Shown piece by piece: positions 56,763 to 64,000 of a DNA stretch of 64,000 nucleotides. This DNA comes from Roseitalea sp. (GTDB lineage: Bacteria; Pseudomonadota; Alphaproteobacteria; Rhizobiales; Rhizobiaceae). The stretch spans positions 310,001-374,000 of the forward strand of contig JAEPON010000002.1 in assembly GCA_017642895.1 (NCBI GenBank). The letters are read 5' to 3'. The notes beneath the pieces are model-generated. The model saw only the letters and a list, made by a program, of their open reading frames with translations. It was not told where the DNA came from and made no database searches. The position numbers and the translations under genes were made by a program. Every line of letters starts with the position of its first letter. The first letter of the stretch is position 1.

Positions 56763-56870
56763 GGCCAGTAAGATTGTATCGGATGCGTATTTGAGTCAAT
56801 CTATGTTTTGAAACCGAGCGAGGAATGTCGGCGGATCGAGGGGGCTCTACAAACCGTGACGCGAGTTGCT
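56763..56870. promoter_or_regulatory. Divergent control region of the C45-Dpp and GntR-M20D transcripts
   Basis: The 108 bases hold both promoters and are AT-richer than the genes. AGATTG (56771-56776) and CAATCT (56797-56802) form an exact inverted repeat with a 20-base spacer, a candidate site for the GntR-type regulator encoded next to it. The plus-strand transcript may begin near 56810. Confidence 0.35.
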
Positions 56871-57782
56871 ATGACTGTCGCCATGACCACAGCCTACAGC
56901 GATCTGCACCGGCGACTGGCCGGGCGCATCGTCGAAATTGCCCGCATGAGGGGCCTGCCCGAAGGCACGCATATCGCCGCCGCGCCGTTGGCCGAGGAAC
57001 TGGGCGTGTCGCGCACCCCGGTGGTGCGGGCCCTGAGCCTTCTGGCCGAAGCCGGGGCGGTTCGGCGCGACGAAAACCGCGGCGCTTTCCTGGGCGACAT
57101 CAGCGTGTATGACCCGCAGGAGCTGGGCTCGGCGGAAGAGGCGCTCTATTGGCGCGTGGCCAATGACCGGCTCGATGGCCAGATCGATGCGCAGTTCGAT
57201 GCGGCGGGCTTCGCACGCCGCTATGGCGCGAGCCGGGCGCTGAGCCAGCGGGTGCTGTCGCGTTTCGTGGCCGAAGGCGTTCTGGAACGCCGGCCCGGCG
57301 GCGGCTATCGATTCGCACCGCTTCTCAGCGGGCGTGCAGCGACGGCGGCCAGCGTCCGTTTTCGTCTCGCCACCGAACCGGCGGCATTCGACGAGCCGGG
57401 TTTTTTTGCGCCGCCCGGAGAACTTGCGCAGATCCGCGCCGAGCAGGAGATGCTGCTGCGCGGCCGCGAGACGCCGGGCCAGTCGGTCGCCAATTTCGAG
57501 CGCAATGCACGGTTCCACGAGGCGATCGCCAGATGGTCGGGCAACCCATTTTTGCTGGATGTCGCCAAGCGGCACACCGCATTGCGGCGATTGCGCCAGT
57601 ACCGCATTTTTGTGGAACCCGAGCGCATCGCCGAATCGGCGCGCGAGCATCTGGCTGTTCTCGACGCCATTGAACAAGGCGACCTTGCCACTGCGCGCGG
57701 CCGGTTGGCGGCCCACATTCACGACCTGCCCTCGGCCCGCGCAGCGCTTAGCGATCACCCGGAAGAATTGGCCGCCGAATGA
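56871..57782 (+). CDS. GntR-family regulator with a second winged helix
   Basis: About 303 residues. The N-terminal winged helix (LHRRLAGRIVEIARMRGLPEGTHIAAAPLAEELGVSRTPVVRALSLLAEAGAVRRDENRGAFLG) is clear. A second HTH-like segment follows (FARRYGASRALSQRVLSRFVAEGVLERRPGGGYRFAPL), then a helical FCD-type effector domain (FERNARFHEAIARWSGNPFL, HLAVLDAIEQGDLATARGRLAAHIHDL). Two DNA-binding-like units in one GntR protein are unusual. Start is uncertain: ATG 56871, ATG 56883, or a TTG at 56808. Coupled by ATGA to the amidohydrolase; likely regulator of both divergent transcripts. Confidence 0.82.
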   Translation: MTVAMTTAYSDLHRRLAGRIVEIARMRGLPEGTHIAAAPLAEELGVSRTPVVRALSLLAEAGAVRRDENRGAFLGDISVYDPQELGSAEEALYWRVANDRLDGQIDAQFDAAGFARRYGASRALSQRVLSRFVAEGVLERRPGGGYRFAPLLSGRAATAASVRFRLATEPAAFDEPGFFAPPGELAQIRAEQEMLLRGRETPGQSVANFERNARFHEAIARWSGNPFLLDVAKRHTALRRLRQYRIFVEPERIAESAREHLAVLDAIEQGDLATARGRLAAHIHDLPSARAALSDHPEELAAE

Positions 57783-58936
57783 TGACAGCGGACCCGACGG
57801 ACGGCGCCATCCCGCTTGTCGCGTTGCGTCATGCCCTTCACGAAGCGCCCGAACTGTCACGCAAGGAGGAGGCGACGGCCGCCATCATCGCAGCCCAAAT
57901 GAAAGCCGCCGGTGTCGACCAGGTGCTGCGCGGGCTGGGCGGGCATGGTGTGGCGGCGATCCTTGACGGCGATGAACCCGGGCCGACGATCTGTCTGCGC
58001 GCGGAGCTCGACGCTCTGCCGATCACCCAGGTGCCCGGCATGTCGCCGCGATCGCGCATCGAAGGTGTGGCACATCTGTGCGGCCATGACGGCCATATGA
58101 CAATGCTGGTTGGCGCCATGCGTGCGCTCGCCGCCGACCGCCCGGCGAAGGGCCGCGTGGTCGCCCTTTTCCAGCCGGCGGAAGAGGACGGGTCCGGCGC
58201 GGCCGCAGTCGCCGCCGATGCCCGGTTCCAGGGGCTCGGCGTCGATATGGCCTTTGCCCTGCACAACATGCCCGGCCTCCCGCTTGGCGCGCTGGCCGTC
58301 GCCGCCGGGCCGACCACCTGCGCCTCTCGCGGCATGCGCCTGACGCTCAAGGGCCGCACTGCGCATGCGGCCCAGCCGCAAAAGGCGGTGTCGCCCATGC
58401 GCGCGCTGAGCGGCCTGATGCCCGCATTGGAATCGTTGCGCAAAGGCGACGATCCGTCCGATGACGGATTTGCGATGGTGACGATCACCCATGCCAGCAT
58501 GGGCGCGCAAGCGTTCGGCATCACGCCCGGCAACGGCACGCTGCTCGCCACGCTGCGCACGCGCGACGATGCGGCCATGGCGGGTTTGGTGTCCCAGGTC
58601 GAAGCCCTGGTGGCAGAGCACGCCGGCTACATGTCCTTTAACGTCAGTTGGGAAGACGTCTTCGTCGCCATGCGCTCGACCCGCGCGGCGGCCGACATTC
58701 TGGCAAGCGTTGCAAGCGATCTCGGCCTTCCGAGGATCGACGGGCTTCTGCCGATCAGCGGGTCGGAAGATTTCGGCGGCCTGGGCGCGACAGAGAGCGC
58801 ACTCGCCTTCATCGGATCGGGCGATGGGCCGGCGCTGCATGCACCCGACTATGCGTTTCCCGACGCGCTGATCCCGGTGGGGGCCGAACTCCTCGAACGC
58901 GCCGCGCGGCTGGCGCTCGGCGATCGTCGCGCGTAA
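57779..58936 (+). CDS. M20D-family amidohydrolase (hippurate hydrolase-like)
   Basis: A 385-residue binuclear metalloenzyme. Metal ligands appear as H-x-C-G-H-D-G-H (VAHLCGHDGHM), E-E in FQPAEEDGSGA, H in FALHNMPG and the final GSEDFGGL. The M20D group removes acyl groups from N-acyl amino acids (hippurate, N-acetyl-diaminopimelate, auxin conjugates). Opposite a peptide-type importer and a C45 hydrolase, it completes a set able to import and open amide bonds in two ways. Two adjacent ATGs overlap the regulator stop. Confidence 0.9.
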   Translation: MMTADPTDGAIPLVALRHALHEAPELSRKEEATAAIIAAQMKAAGVDQVLRGLGGHGVAAILDGDEPGPTICLRAELDALPITQVPGMSPRSRIEGVAHLCGHDGHMTMLVGAMRALAADRPAKGRVVALFQPAEEDGSGAAAVAADARFQGLGVDMAFALHNMPGLPLGALAVAAGPTTCASRGMRLTLKGRTAHAAQPQKAVSPMRALSGLMPALESLRKGDDPSDDGFAMVTITHASMGAQAFGITPGNGTLLATLRTRDDAAMAGLVSQVEALVAEHAGYMSFNVSWEDVFVAMRSTRAAADILASVASDLGLPRIDGLLPISGSEDFGGLGATESALAFIGSGDGPALHAPDYAFPDALIPVGAELLERAARLALGDRRA

Positions 58937-59000
58937 TTCCCGCCAGCGCGTTGATCGGCGCCCGGCATGCGGCGTCAAAAGCGCGCGCGATCGCTCCGGG

Positions 59001-60680
59001 TCACGCCGCTTCCGCCTTGATCAGGTCGGCGGCGCGCTCGGCGGTGGCAATTGTCGGCGCCATCGTGTTGCCCGACGTGACGGCCGGAAAAACGGACGCA
59101 TCGACAATGCGCAGGCCCTCCAACCCGTGCACCTTCATGGTGAGTGGATCTGTCACCGCCATTTTGCCCGTGCCCATCGCGCAGGTCGATGTTGGGTGAT
59201 ACATCGTCATGCAGTGCGACTTGATGTAGGCGCGCAACTCGTCATCCGATTGTAGATCGCGACCCGGCTCCACCTCCCGGCCGACATAGTCCTTGAAGGC
59301 CGGCTGGTCGGTGATCTCGCGCATGATGTGAATACCGCGGATCAGGTTCTGCATGTCGCGCTCGTCCTGGCAGAAATTGTGCTGGATCAGCGGCTGTTCG
59401 TGCGGGTCGGCGCTGTGCAGCCCGACATGGCCGCGCGAGTGGGGTCGCAGATCGGTGGCGTGCATCGCCCAGCCATGGGTGAAGAAGCTGTCGGCGGCCT
59501 GGGCCGAGGCGATCGTCGTGCAGAAGAACAGCTGCAGGTCCGGCCGGTCGATATCGGGGCCGGACTTGACGAAGCCGCCCGCTTCGGCCGTGTTGGACGT
59601 AAAGCCGCCCCGGCGCCGGAAGATCCAGCGAAAGACGTCAGCGACGTTGCGATGCAGGACGCGGGGCGACAGGCCGAGCGTCTCGTAATTGGTCGCCTCC
59701 TGCTTGACCCATGTGTCCAGATGATCGTGAAGGCCCTGGCCGACACCGGGCAGTTCGTGCTTGACCTCAATGCCTTGCTTGGACAGTTCGTGCGACGGGC
59801 CGATGCCCGACAGCATCAGCGTCTGCGGCGTGTTGAACGTGCCAAGCGCCATGATGACGTCGCGCCCGGCCGCGATCGTTTCCACCCGGCCGTCACGTTC
59901 ATATTCGACGCCGGTGACCTTCCTGCCGTCGAGGACCAGCTTGAGCACCCTGGCTTCGGTGATGAAATCGACATTGCCGCGCTTGCGGGCCAGGGCGGCA
60001 TAACCGGACTCCATGCCCCAGCGTTCGCCGCCCTTCTGCTGCAGCCAGTGATAGCCGATGCCTTCCTGGTCGGCCCCGTTGAAGTCGGCATTGATCTTGT
60101 AGCCCGCCTGCTGGCAGGCCTCGAAATAGACCTCGCACATCGAATTGGGGCTGCGCGGCGGCGCGACGTTATAGGGTCCGCCCGTGCCGTGATAGTCATA
60201 GTCGATCAGGTCCTTGACCGGTTTGCCCTGGATCGAATAGCCGGGCGTGTAGTCGGGATTGTTCGTGATCTCGAAATTTTCCGACTTGATGAAATACTTC
60301 TTCATCTCGTCGCGGGACCAGCCGGTCGCGCCCATTTCCTCCCAAAGATCGTAATCCGCCCACTGGCCGCGCACGACGATCATGCCGTTGATCATCGAGG
60401 AGCCGCCCACGGCCTTGCCGCGCGGCAGGTCGAGCGCCGCGCCGCCCAGCCCCTGATTGGGTTCGCCCTTGTACATGTAGGTCATCTTAGGGCCGCCCAG
60501 GAAAGCCAGGTTCGGCATCATGAAGGTGACCATGCCGAGCGGCATCTTCACGATCGTCTTCTTGTTGTTGCCCGCCTTGCCATATTCGAGCACGGCCACG
60601 CGCACATCAGGGTTCTCGCTCAGCCGGTAGGCCATGACGCAGCCCGCCACGCCCCCGCCGACGATAACATAATCGTACAT
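59001..60680 (-). CDS. GMC-family FAD-dependent oxidoreductase (choline dehydrogenase-like)
   Basis: A 559-residue flavoprotein alcohol dehydrogenase or oxidase. FAD-binding fingerprint DYVIVGGGVAGCVMAYRLSENPDVRVAVLEYG; GMC signatures LPRGKAVGGSSMINGMIVVRGQWADYD and MALGTFNTPQTLMLSGIGP; active-site His in MYHPTSTCAMG and Asn in AVTSGNTMAPTIATAERAADLI. Close in architecture to choline dehydrogenase, but the context (cupin, GntR, divergent sugar-acid-type enzymes) argues for another alcohol, perhaps a polyol or glycol. Last gene of the three-gene minus-strand unit. Confidence 0.9.
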   Translation of the reverse strand: MYDYVIVGGGVAGCVMAYRLSENPDVRVAVLEYGKAGNNKKTIVKMPLGMVTFMMPNLAFLGGPKMTYMYKGEPNQGLGGAALDLPRGKAVGGSSMINGMIVVRGQWADYDLWEEMGATGWSRDEMKKYFIKSENFEITNNPDYTPGYSIQGKPVKDLIDYDYHGTGGPYNVAPPRSPNSMCEVYFEACQQAGYKINADFNGADQEGIGYHWLQQKGGERWGMESGYAALARKRGNVDFITEARVLKLVLDGRKVTGVEYERDGRVETIAAGRDVIMALGTFNTPQTLMLSGIGPSHELSKQGIEVKHELPGVGQGLHDHLDTWVKQEATNYETLGLSPRVLHRNVADVFRWIFRRRGGFTSNTAEAGGFVKSGPDIDRPDLQLFFCTTIASAQAADSFFTHGWAMHATDLRPHSRGHVGLHSADPHEQPLIQHNFCQDERDMQNLIRGIHIMREITDQPAFKDYVGREVEPGRDLQSDDELRAYIKSHCMTMYHPTSTCAMGTGKMAVTDPLTMKVHGLEGLRIVDASVFPAVTSGNTMAPTIATAERAADLIKAEAA

Positions 60681-60707
60681 GGGTTCCCTCCCTTGCCGCG
60701 GTCCGGA

Positions 60708-61142
60708 TCAGGCGTTGGCCGTGTCACCTTCGAACACTTCGTAGGGTGATTCCGTCGGCCAACTCGGCCACAGCGGCACGAACATGATGCCGGCGATGAC
60801 CAGAAGCCGCAGCGGCTTGTCACCGGTGTTTGTCACCTTGTGCTTGAGGTTCGGACGCTGGAGCGATGCGCCGCCCTCGGTCAGCGGATGGGTTTCGCCA
60901 TCGATCTCCAGTTCGCCCTCGCCGGACAGCACGTAATAGCACTCCTCGCAATTGTGCCGGTGCATCGGCGAGGAGTGGCCGGGGTCGATTTCCACCAGCC
61001 CCATGCACAGCGTGCGCGCGTCCAGGCCTGTCTCCGGATAGACCAGCTTGAGATCACGCACCGCCTGGTGCTCCTGCTGCATCGGCGCGCCGTCCAGAAT
61101 GTCCTGCGCTGCGATGGTGGTGCGCTGTGGTGCGAACTTCAT
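60708..61142 (-). CDS. Cupin-domain protein
   Basis: A 144-residue single-cupin protein. Motif 1 is PMHRHNCEECYYVLSGEGELEIDG, with the His, His and Glu of the usual metal site; motif 2 (LQRPNLKHKVTNTGDKPLRLLVI) supplies the last His. Such small cupins are sugar isomerases, dioxygenases or ligand-binding accessory proteins, and none can be preferred. Lies between the GMC gene (27 bp) and the regulator gene (15 bp), clearly in one operon. Confidence 0.85.
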   Translation of the reverse strand: MKFAPQRTTIAAQDILDGAPMQQEHQAVRDLKLVYPETGLDARTLCMGLVEIDPGHSSPMHRHNCEECYYVLSGEGELEIDGETHPLTEGGASLQRPNLKHKVTNTGDKPLRLLVIAGIMFVPLWPSWPTESPYEVFEGDTANA

Positions 61143-61157
61143 GTCTTCCTCCCGTTA

Positions 61158-61871
61158 TCAAAGGCTTCTGAGCGCATCGCTCATATGTTCGAGCATCGCA
61201 TTGCGGGCCGCCTCGGGATCCCCTGCGGCGATCGCCTCGGCGATCCTGACGTGACCGGCGGCTGCCAGATGGCGCCGCTCCCGGTCCTTGAGCGTGCGTT
61301 CGCGCAACGGCGCGGTGCGCTCGAGGCACGCGGTGAGCAATTCGAACACCAGATCGTTGCCCGTCATGCGCGCGATCTCCTTGTGAAAGGCCGCATCGGT
61401 GTCCGACAGATGCGCGCGCGGACACGTTTCGAGTTCGTGCGCCTGTTCAATCAACGCCGCGGCGTCGGCGGGGCTGGCGTTTCTGGCGGCCAGTTCAACG
61501 ATGCCCGGTTCGACGATGCGGCGCAGCTCGACCATCATCAGCAGCGATTGCTCGCGCCCACCCATCCAAGAGGCGAGTGTCGATGCCTTGCGGATTGCGG
61601 GATCGACCACATAGCTGCCCTTGCCGTGGCGCACTTCGATATAGCCCTTGGCCTGCATCAACTGGATGGCTTCGCGCACCGCCACGCGGGAGACCTCGAA
61701 GCTCTCGGACAGGGCGCGTTCGCTCGGCAATTGGGAATCGGGCCCGATAAGGCCGTTTTCGATCCGCTCCTGAATGCGCGCGGCAACCTGAGAGGACAGT
61801 GTATCGCGCCTGAGCGTATCGAACTTGAACGGGTCATCGGCCATGCGGCGTTCCGTATGCTGGATTTGCAT
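61158..61871 (-). CDS. FadR-type GntR regulator (FCD domain)
   Basis: A 237-residue repressor. Winged helix: LPSERALSESFEVSRVAVREAIQLMQAKGYIEVRHGKGSYV. The C-terminal FCD domain has the metal-binding Asp/His set (DTDAAFHKEIARMTGN, HVRIAEAI, MLEHMSDALRSL) that binds organic acids. It heads the GMC/cupin operon and faces an enolase-superfamily dehydratase and aldehyde dehydrogenase. A TGGTCATACCA operator lies ten bases upstream. An alternative start is the ATG nine codons inside. Confidence 0.9.
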   Translation of the reverse strand: MQIQHTERRMADDPFKFDTLRRDTLSSQVAARIQERIENGLIGPDSQLPSERALSESFEVSRVAVREAIQLMQAKGYIEVRHGKGSYVVDPAIRKASTLASWMGGREQSLLMMVELRRIVEPGIVELAARNASPADAAALIEQAHELETCPRAHLSDTDAAFHKEIARMTGNDLVFELLTACLERTAPLRERTLKDRERRHLAAAGHVRIAEAIAAGDPEAARNAMLEHMSDALRSL

Positions 61872-61880
61872 CTTGCTAAC

Positions 61881-61891
61881 TGGTCATACCA
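61881..61891. promoter_or_regulatory. FadR-type GntR operator
   Basis: TGGTCATACCA fits the TGGTnnnACCA consensus of FadR/FCD regulators exactly (TGGT and ACCA are complementary). It lies in the 98-bp divergent region between the regulator and the dehydratase gene, so one bound protein could repress both directions. Confidence 0.75.
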
Positions 61892-61969
61892 CCTGATATG
61901 ATGCAACTCAATGGGGCGCGTCACTTCGGTTCTGCAATCTGGGCGCAGAGCCCAAGCGCCGGGAGAGAG

Positions 61970-63088
61970 ATGCGGATTTCCAGGGTTTCATATGTGCTGT
62001 GCCGCTCGGAGCTTGAACGGCCGATCCCGCTGTCCTGTGGTGCGCTGACGCACCGCAATTTCGGCCTGATCCGAATCGATACCGATGACGGCATGACGGG
62101 CTGGGGCGAAACCTCGGTCAATTTTCCACCCTGGACCTACCGGGAGCGGGCGGCGACCGTTCAGGAGGGGCTTGCGCCGCTTCTGGAGGGCGAGGCAGCG
62201 CTCGACACGCTGCGTCTGCGTGACATGATGGTCGCAGCGACCCGCAGCTTCACCCGCATGTGGTCCGAAGGCGCGATCTCGCAGGCGATTTCCGGTGTCG
62301 AGATGGCGTTGTGGGACTTGCTCGGCAAAACGACCGGTCTGCCCGTTGCGACACTTCTGGGCGGCATACGGCGCCGGGAGTTCCGGTGCTACGCGACCGG
62401 CATCCGCGCCGATGATCCGGCTGCCGGCGCCGCCGATGCGGTGGCCGCCGGCTATCGAGCCGTCAAGATGCGGATCGGCTTTGGCGACGACAAGGACATC
62501 GCGACGGCCAAGGCGGTCCGCACGGCGATTGGCCCCGACATCGCACTGCTGATCGACGCCAACCAGGCATTCGACCTGCCGCGCGCGCGCCGCATGCTGG
62601 CCGCGTTGCAGGACGTCGATCCCTATTGGGTCGAGGAGCCGGTCCTGTCGGATGATTTTGACGCGCAACGGCGTTTGAGGGCGGAGTTTCCTGGGCTGCC
62701 GCTGGCATGGGGCGAAAACGCGTTTCGCCTGGACCACTACCGGCTGGTGGCGGACGAAGGCCTGGCCGATTTCATCATGCCCGATCCGTGCCGTTGCGGC
62801 GGCATGGGCGCGGCCATGGACGCCGCGCGCACGGTCAATGCGCATGGTCTTCCCGTGTCGGCGCACCATTACGGCTCCGATCTTGGCTTTGCGGCCATGC
62901 TGCATTTCATGGCCGCGACCGAACACACCGATCTCGTCTTGCGCGATGTCGCCGCCGCGCCGCTGCGCGATGCGGTCGTTCAGGAAGATCTGCGTCCGGT
63001 CGACGGCATGGTGCGGCTGCCCGACGGCCCCGGTTTCGGCGTAACGCCGAACCTGGACACAATCGCCGAAACCCGGCTCGACATTTAA
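61970..63088 (+). CDS. Enolase-superfamily (mandelate racemase type) sugar-acid dehydratase or racemase
   Basis: A 372-residue protein. The N-terminal capping domain ends near residue 125, and the barrel supplies K166-x-R168 (VKMRIG), metal ligands D196 (LIDANQAF), E222/E223 (WVEEPV) and E249 (WGEN), and His 299/300 (SAHHYG). The lone Lys with Arg, plus a barrel-end His, resembles acid-sugar dehydratases and racemases, but the exact subgroup is unclear. The ATG at 61970 follows GGGAGAG. The ALDH gene is 15 bp downstream. Confidence 0.85.
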   Translation: MRISRVSYVLCRSELERPIPLSCGALTHRNFGLIRIDTDDGMTGWGETSVNFPPWTYRERAATVQEGLAPLLEGEAALDTLRLRDMMVAATRSFTRMWSEGAISQAISGVEMALWDLLGKTTGLPVATLLGGIRRREFRCYATGIRADDPAAGAADAVAAGYRAVKMRIGFGDDKDIATAKAVRTAIGPDIALLIDANQAFDLPRARRMLAALQDVDPYWVEEPVLSDDFDAQRRLRAEFPGLPLAWGENAFRLDHYRLVADEGLADFIMPDPCRCGGMGAAMDAARTVNAHGLPVSAHHYGSDLGFAAMLHFMAATEHTDLVLRDVAAAPLRDAVVQEDLRPVDGMVRLPDGPGFGVTPNLDTIAETRLDI

Positions 63089-63103
63089 GCGGAGAGGACA
63101 CGC

Positions 63104-64000
63104 ATGACCCGACACATCCTCTATCACGAACTGTCCGACATGCGCGAAGATGTGCGCGCCTTTCTCGACAGGCCCAAGGCAATCCTGATCGGCGGCGAGT
63201 TCGTCGAAAAGGCGTCCGGCGGCACGTTCACGTCGGAAGATCCGGGGCTGGAGACGGCGCTGGCCGAAGTCCCGGCGGCCGAGCAGGCCGAGGTCGACGC
63301 CGCCGTCGATGCGGCGCGCAGCGCCTTCGAGGGCGAATGGGCCAAGATGGTCCCCGCCGGCCGGGCGGGCTGCATGTTCAAGCTTGCCGACCTGATCTAC
63401 CAGAACCTTGACCAGCTCGCGCAACTGGAAGGCCTGGATACGGGCAAGCCGGCTCATATCGCAGCCGCGCTCGACATTCCGTTTGCCGCCGAAGTGTTCA
63501 AATATTATGGCGGCTGGGCAACCAAGGTGCGCGGCTCGACCCTCGATCTGGCCCTCAATCCCGAGCAATTCCATGTTTACACGCGCGCCGAACCGGTCGG
63601 CGTGGTCGCCGGCGTGATCCCGTGGAACTATCCGTTCGCACAAGCCGCCTTCAAGATCGCGCCCGCGCTTGCGGCGGGCTGCACGGTCATCCTCAAGCCT
63701 GCAGAGCAGACGCCACTGACCGCCTTGCGATTGGCCGAACTGGTGGTCGAGGCCGGCTTTCCGGCGGGCACGGTCAATGTGCTGACCGGTTTCGGGCACA
63801 CGGCTGGCGCGGCGCTTGCCGCCCATCACGGTGTCGACAAGCTGACCTTCACCGGCTCCACCGATGTCGGGCGGCTGATTGCCGAGGCGTCTGCGAAATC
63901 GAACCTCAAGCGGCTCACGCTGGAACTGGGCGGCAAATCACCGGTCATCATTTTTGCCGATGCGGATATGGACAAGGCCATACCCGCCGCCGCCGCCGCG
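63104..64000 (+). CDS. Aldehyde dehydrogenase, N-terminal part
   Basis: NAD(P)-dependent aldehyde dehydrogenase open to the right edge; 299 codons are visible out of about 490. Motifs so far: VIPWNYPFAQAAFKIAPALAAGCTVILKPAEQTPL (substrate/cofactor lysine), FTGSTDVGR and the general-base Glu in LELGGKSPVIIF. The catalytic Cys lies beyond the window. It would oxidise an aldehyde made by the dehydratase or by the GMC oxidoreductase of the divergent operon. Confidence 0.93.
   Translation, partial: MTRHILYHELSDMREDVRAFLDRPKAILIGGEFVEKASGGTFTSEDPGLETALAEVPAAEQAEVDAAVDAARSAFEGEWAKMVPAGRAGCMFKLADLIYQNLDQLAQLEGLDTGKPAHIAAALDIPFAAEVFKYYGGWATKVRGSTLDLALNPEQFHVYTRAEPVGVVAGVIPWNYPFAQAAFKIAPALAAGCTVILKPAEQTPLTALRLAELVVEAGFPAGTVNVLTGFGHTAGAALAAHHGVDKLTFTGSTDVGRLIAEASAKSNLKRLTLELGGKSPVIIFADADMDKAIPAAAAA

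Overview
The window is a high-GC, gene-dense chromosomal segment of an alphaproteobacterium, most likely of the order Hyphomicrobiales (Rhizobiales). The signs are a smoEFGKS-mtlK polyol operon, a fused TRAP-TAXI permease with a UspA partner, an ECF sigma factor paired with a DGPF protein, many ABC importers of rhizobial type, and a palindromic mosaic repeat flanked by CTAGAGCG/CGCTCTAG. The genus cannot be fixed from the sequence. I saw no phage, transposase, CRISPR, tRNA or rRNA.

Layout. 1-2180: end of a CPA2 antiporter, a tandem UspA protein and a small secreted OB-fold protein. 2193-8054: histidine utilisation, with hutI-hutH-hutU on the minus strand and hutF divergent. 8070-11701: arginase, ornithine cyclodeaminase and purU on the minus strand, with an Lrp-type regulator divergent. 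11791-22334: a nine-gene sugar locus (GntR/LacI-hybrid regulator, Gfo/Idh oxidoreductase, DUF3604 hydrolase, complete ABC sugar importer, PfkB kinase, cytoplasmic sulfatase), the best candidate for an undescribed pathway, probably for a sulfated sugar or sugar derivative. 22540-24000: a lone mannitol-dehydrogenase-family enzyme. 24317-31098: a Liv-type ABC importer with its own acyl-CoA synthetase. 31234-33323: an SRPBCC protein, a DGPF/YCII protein and an ECF42-like sigma factor.

33281-40872: the polyol operon with a LacI regulator and two matching operators. 41209-44420: two class III aminotransferases and the remnant of a beta-keto acid cleavage enzyme that has lost its middle. 44423-48561: UspA, TRAP-TAXI permease and TAXI receptor. 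48772-50489: a MarR regulator with four C-terminal cysteines, ogt and a frameshifted GNAT gene, tied together by three copies of one palindrome. 50619-58936: a dipeptide-type ABC importer with a C45 Ntn hydrolase, facing a GntR regulator and an M20D amidohydrolase. 59001-64000: GMC oxidoreductase, cupin and FadR-type regulator, facing an enolase-superfamily dehydratase and an aldehyde dehydrogenase that runs off the end.

The common theme is scavenging: six uptake systems (sugar ABC, Liv ABC, polyol ABC, TRAP-TAXI, peptide ABC and the antiporter), most beside a dedicated regulator and one or more catabolic enzymes. Many genes are coupled by ATGA-type overlaps. Four of the five solute-receptor genes are followed directly by a stem-loop that would let the receptor be made in excess of its membrane partners.
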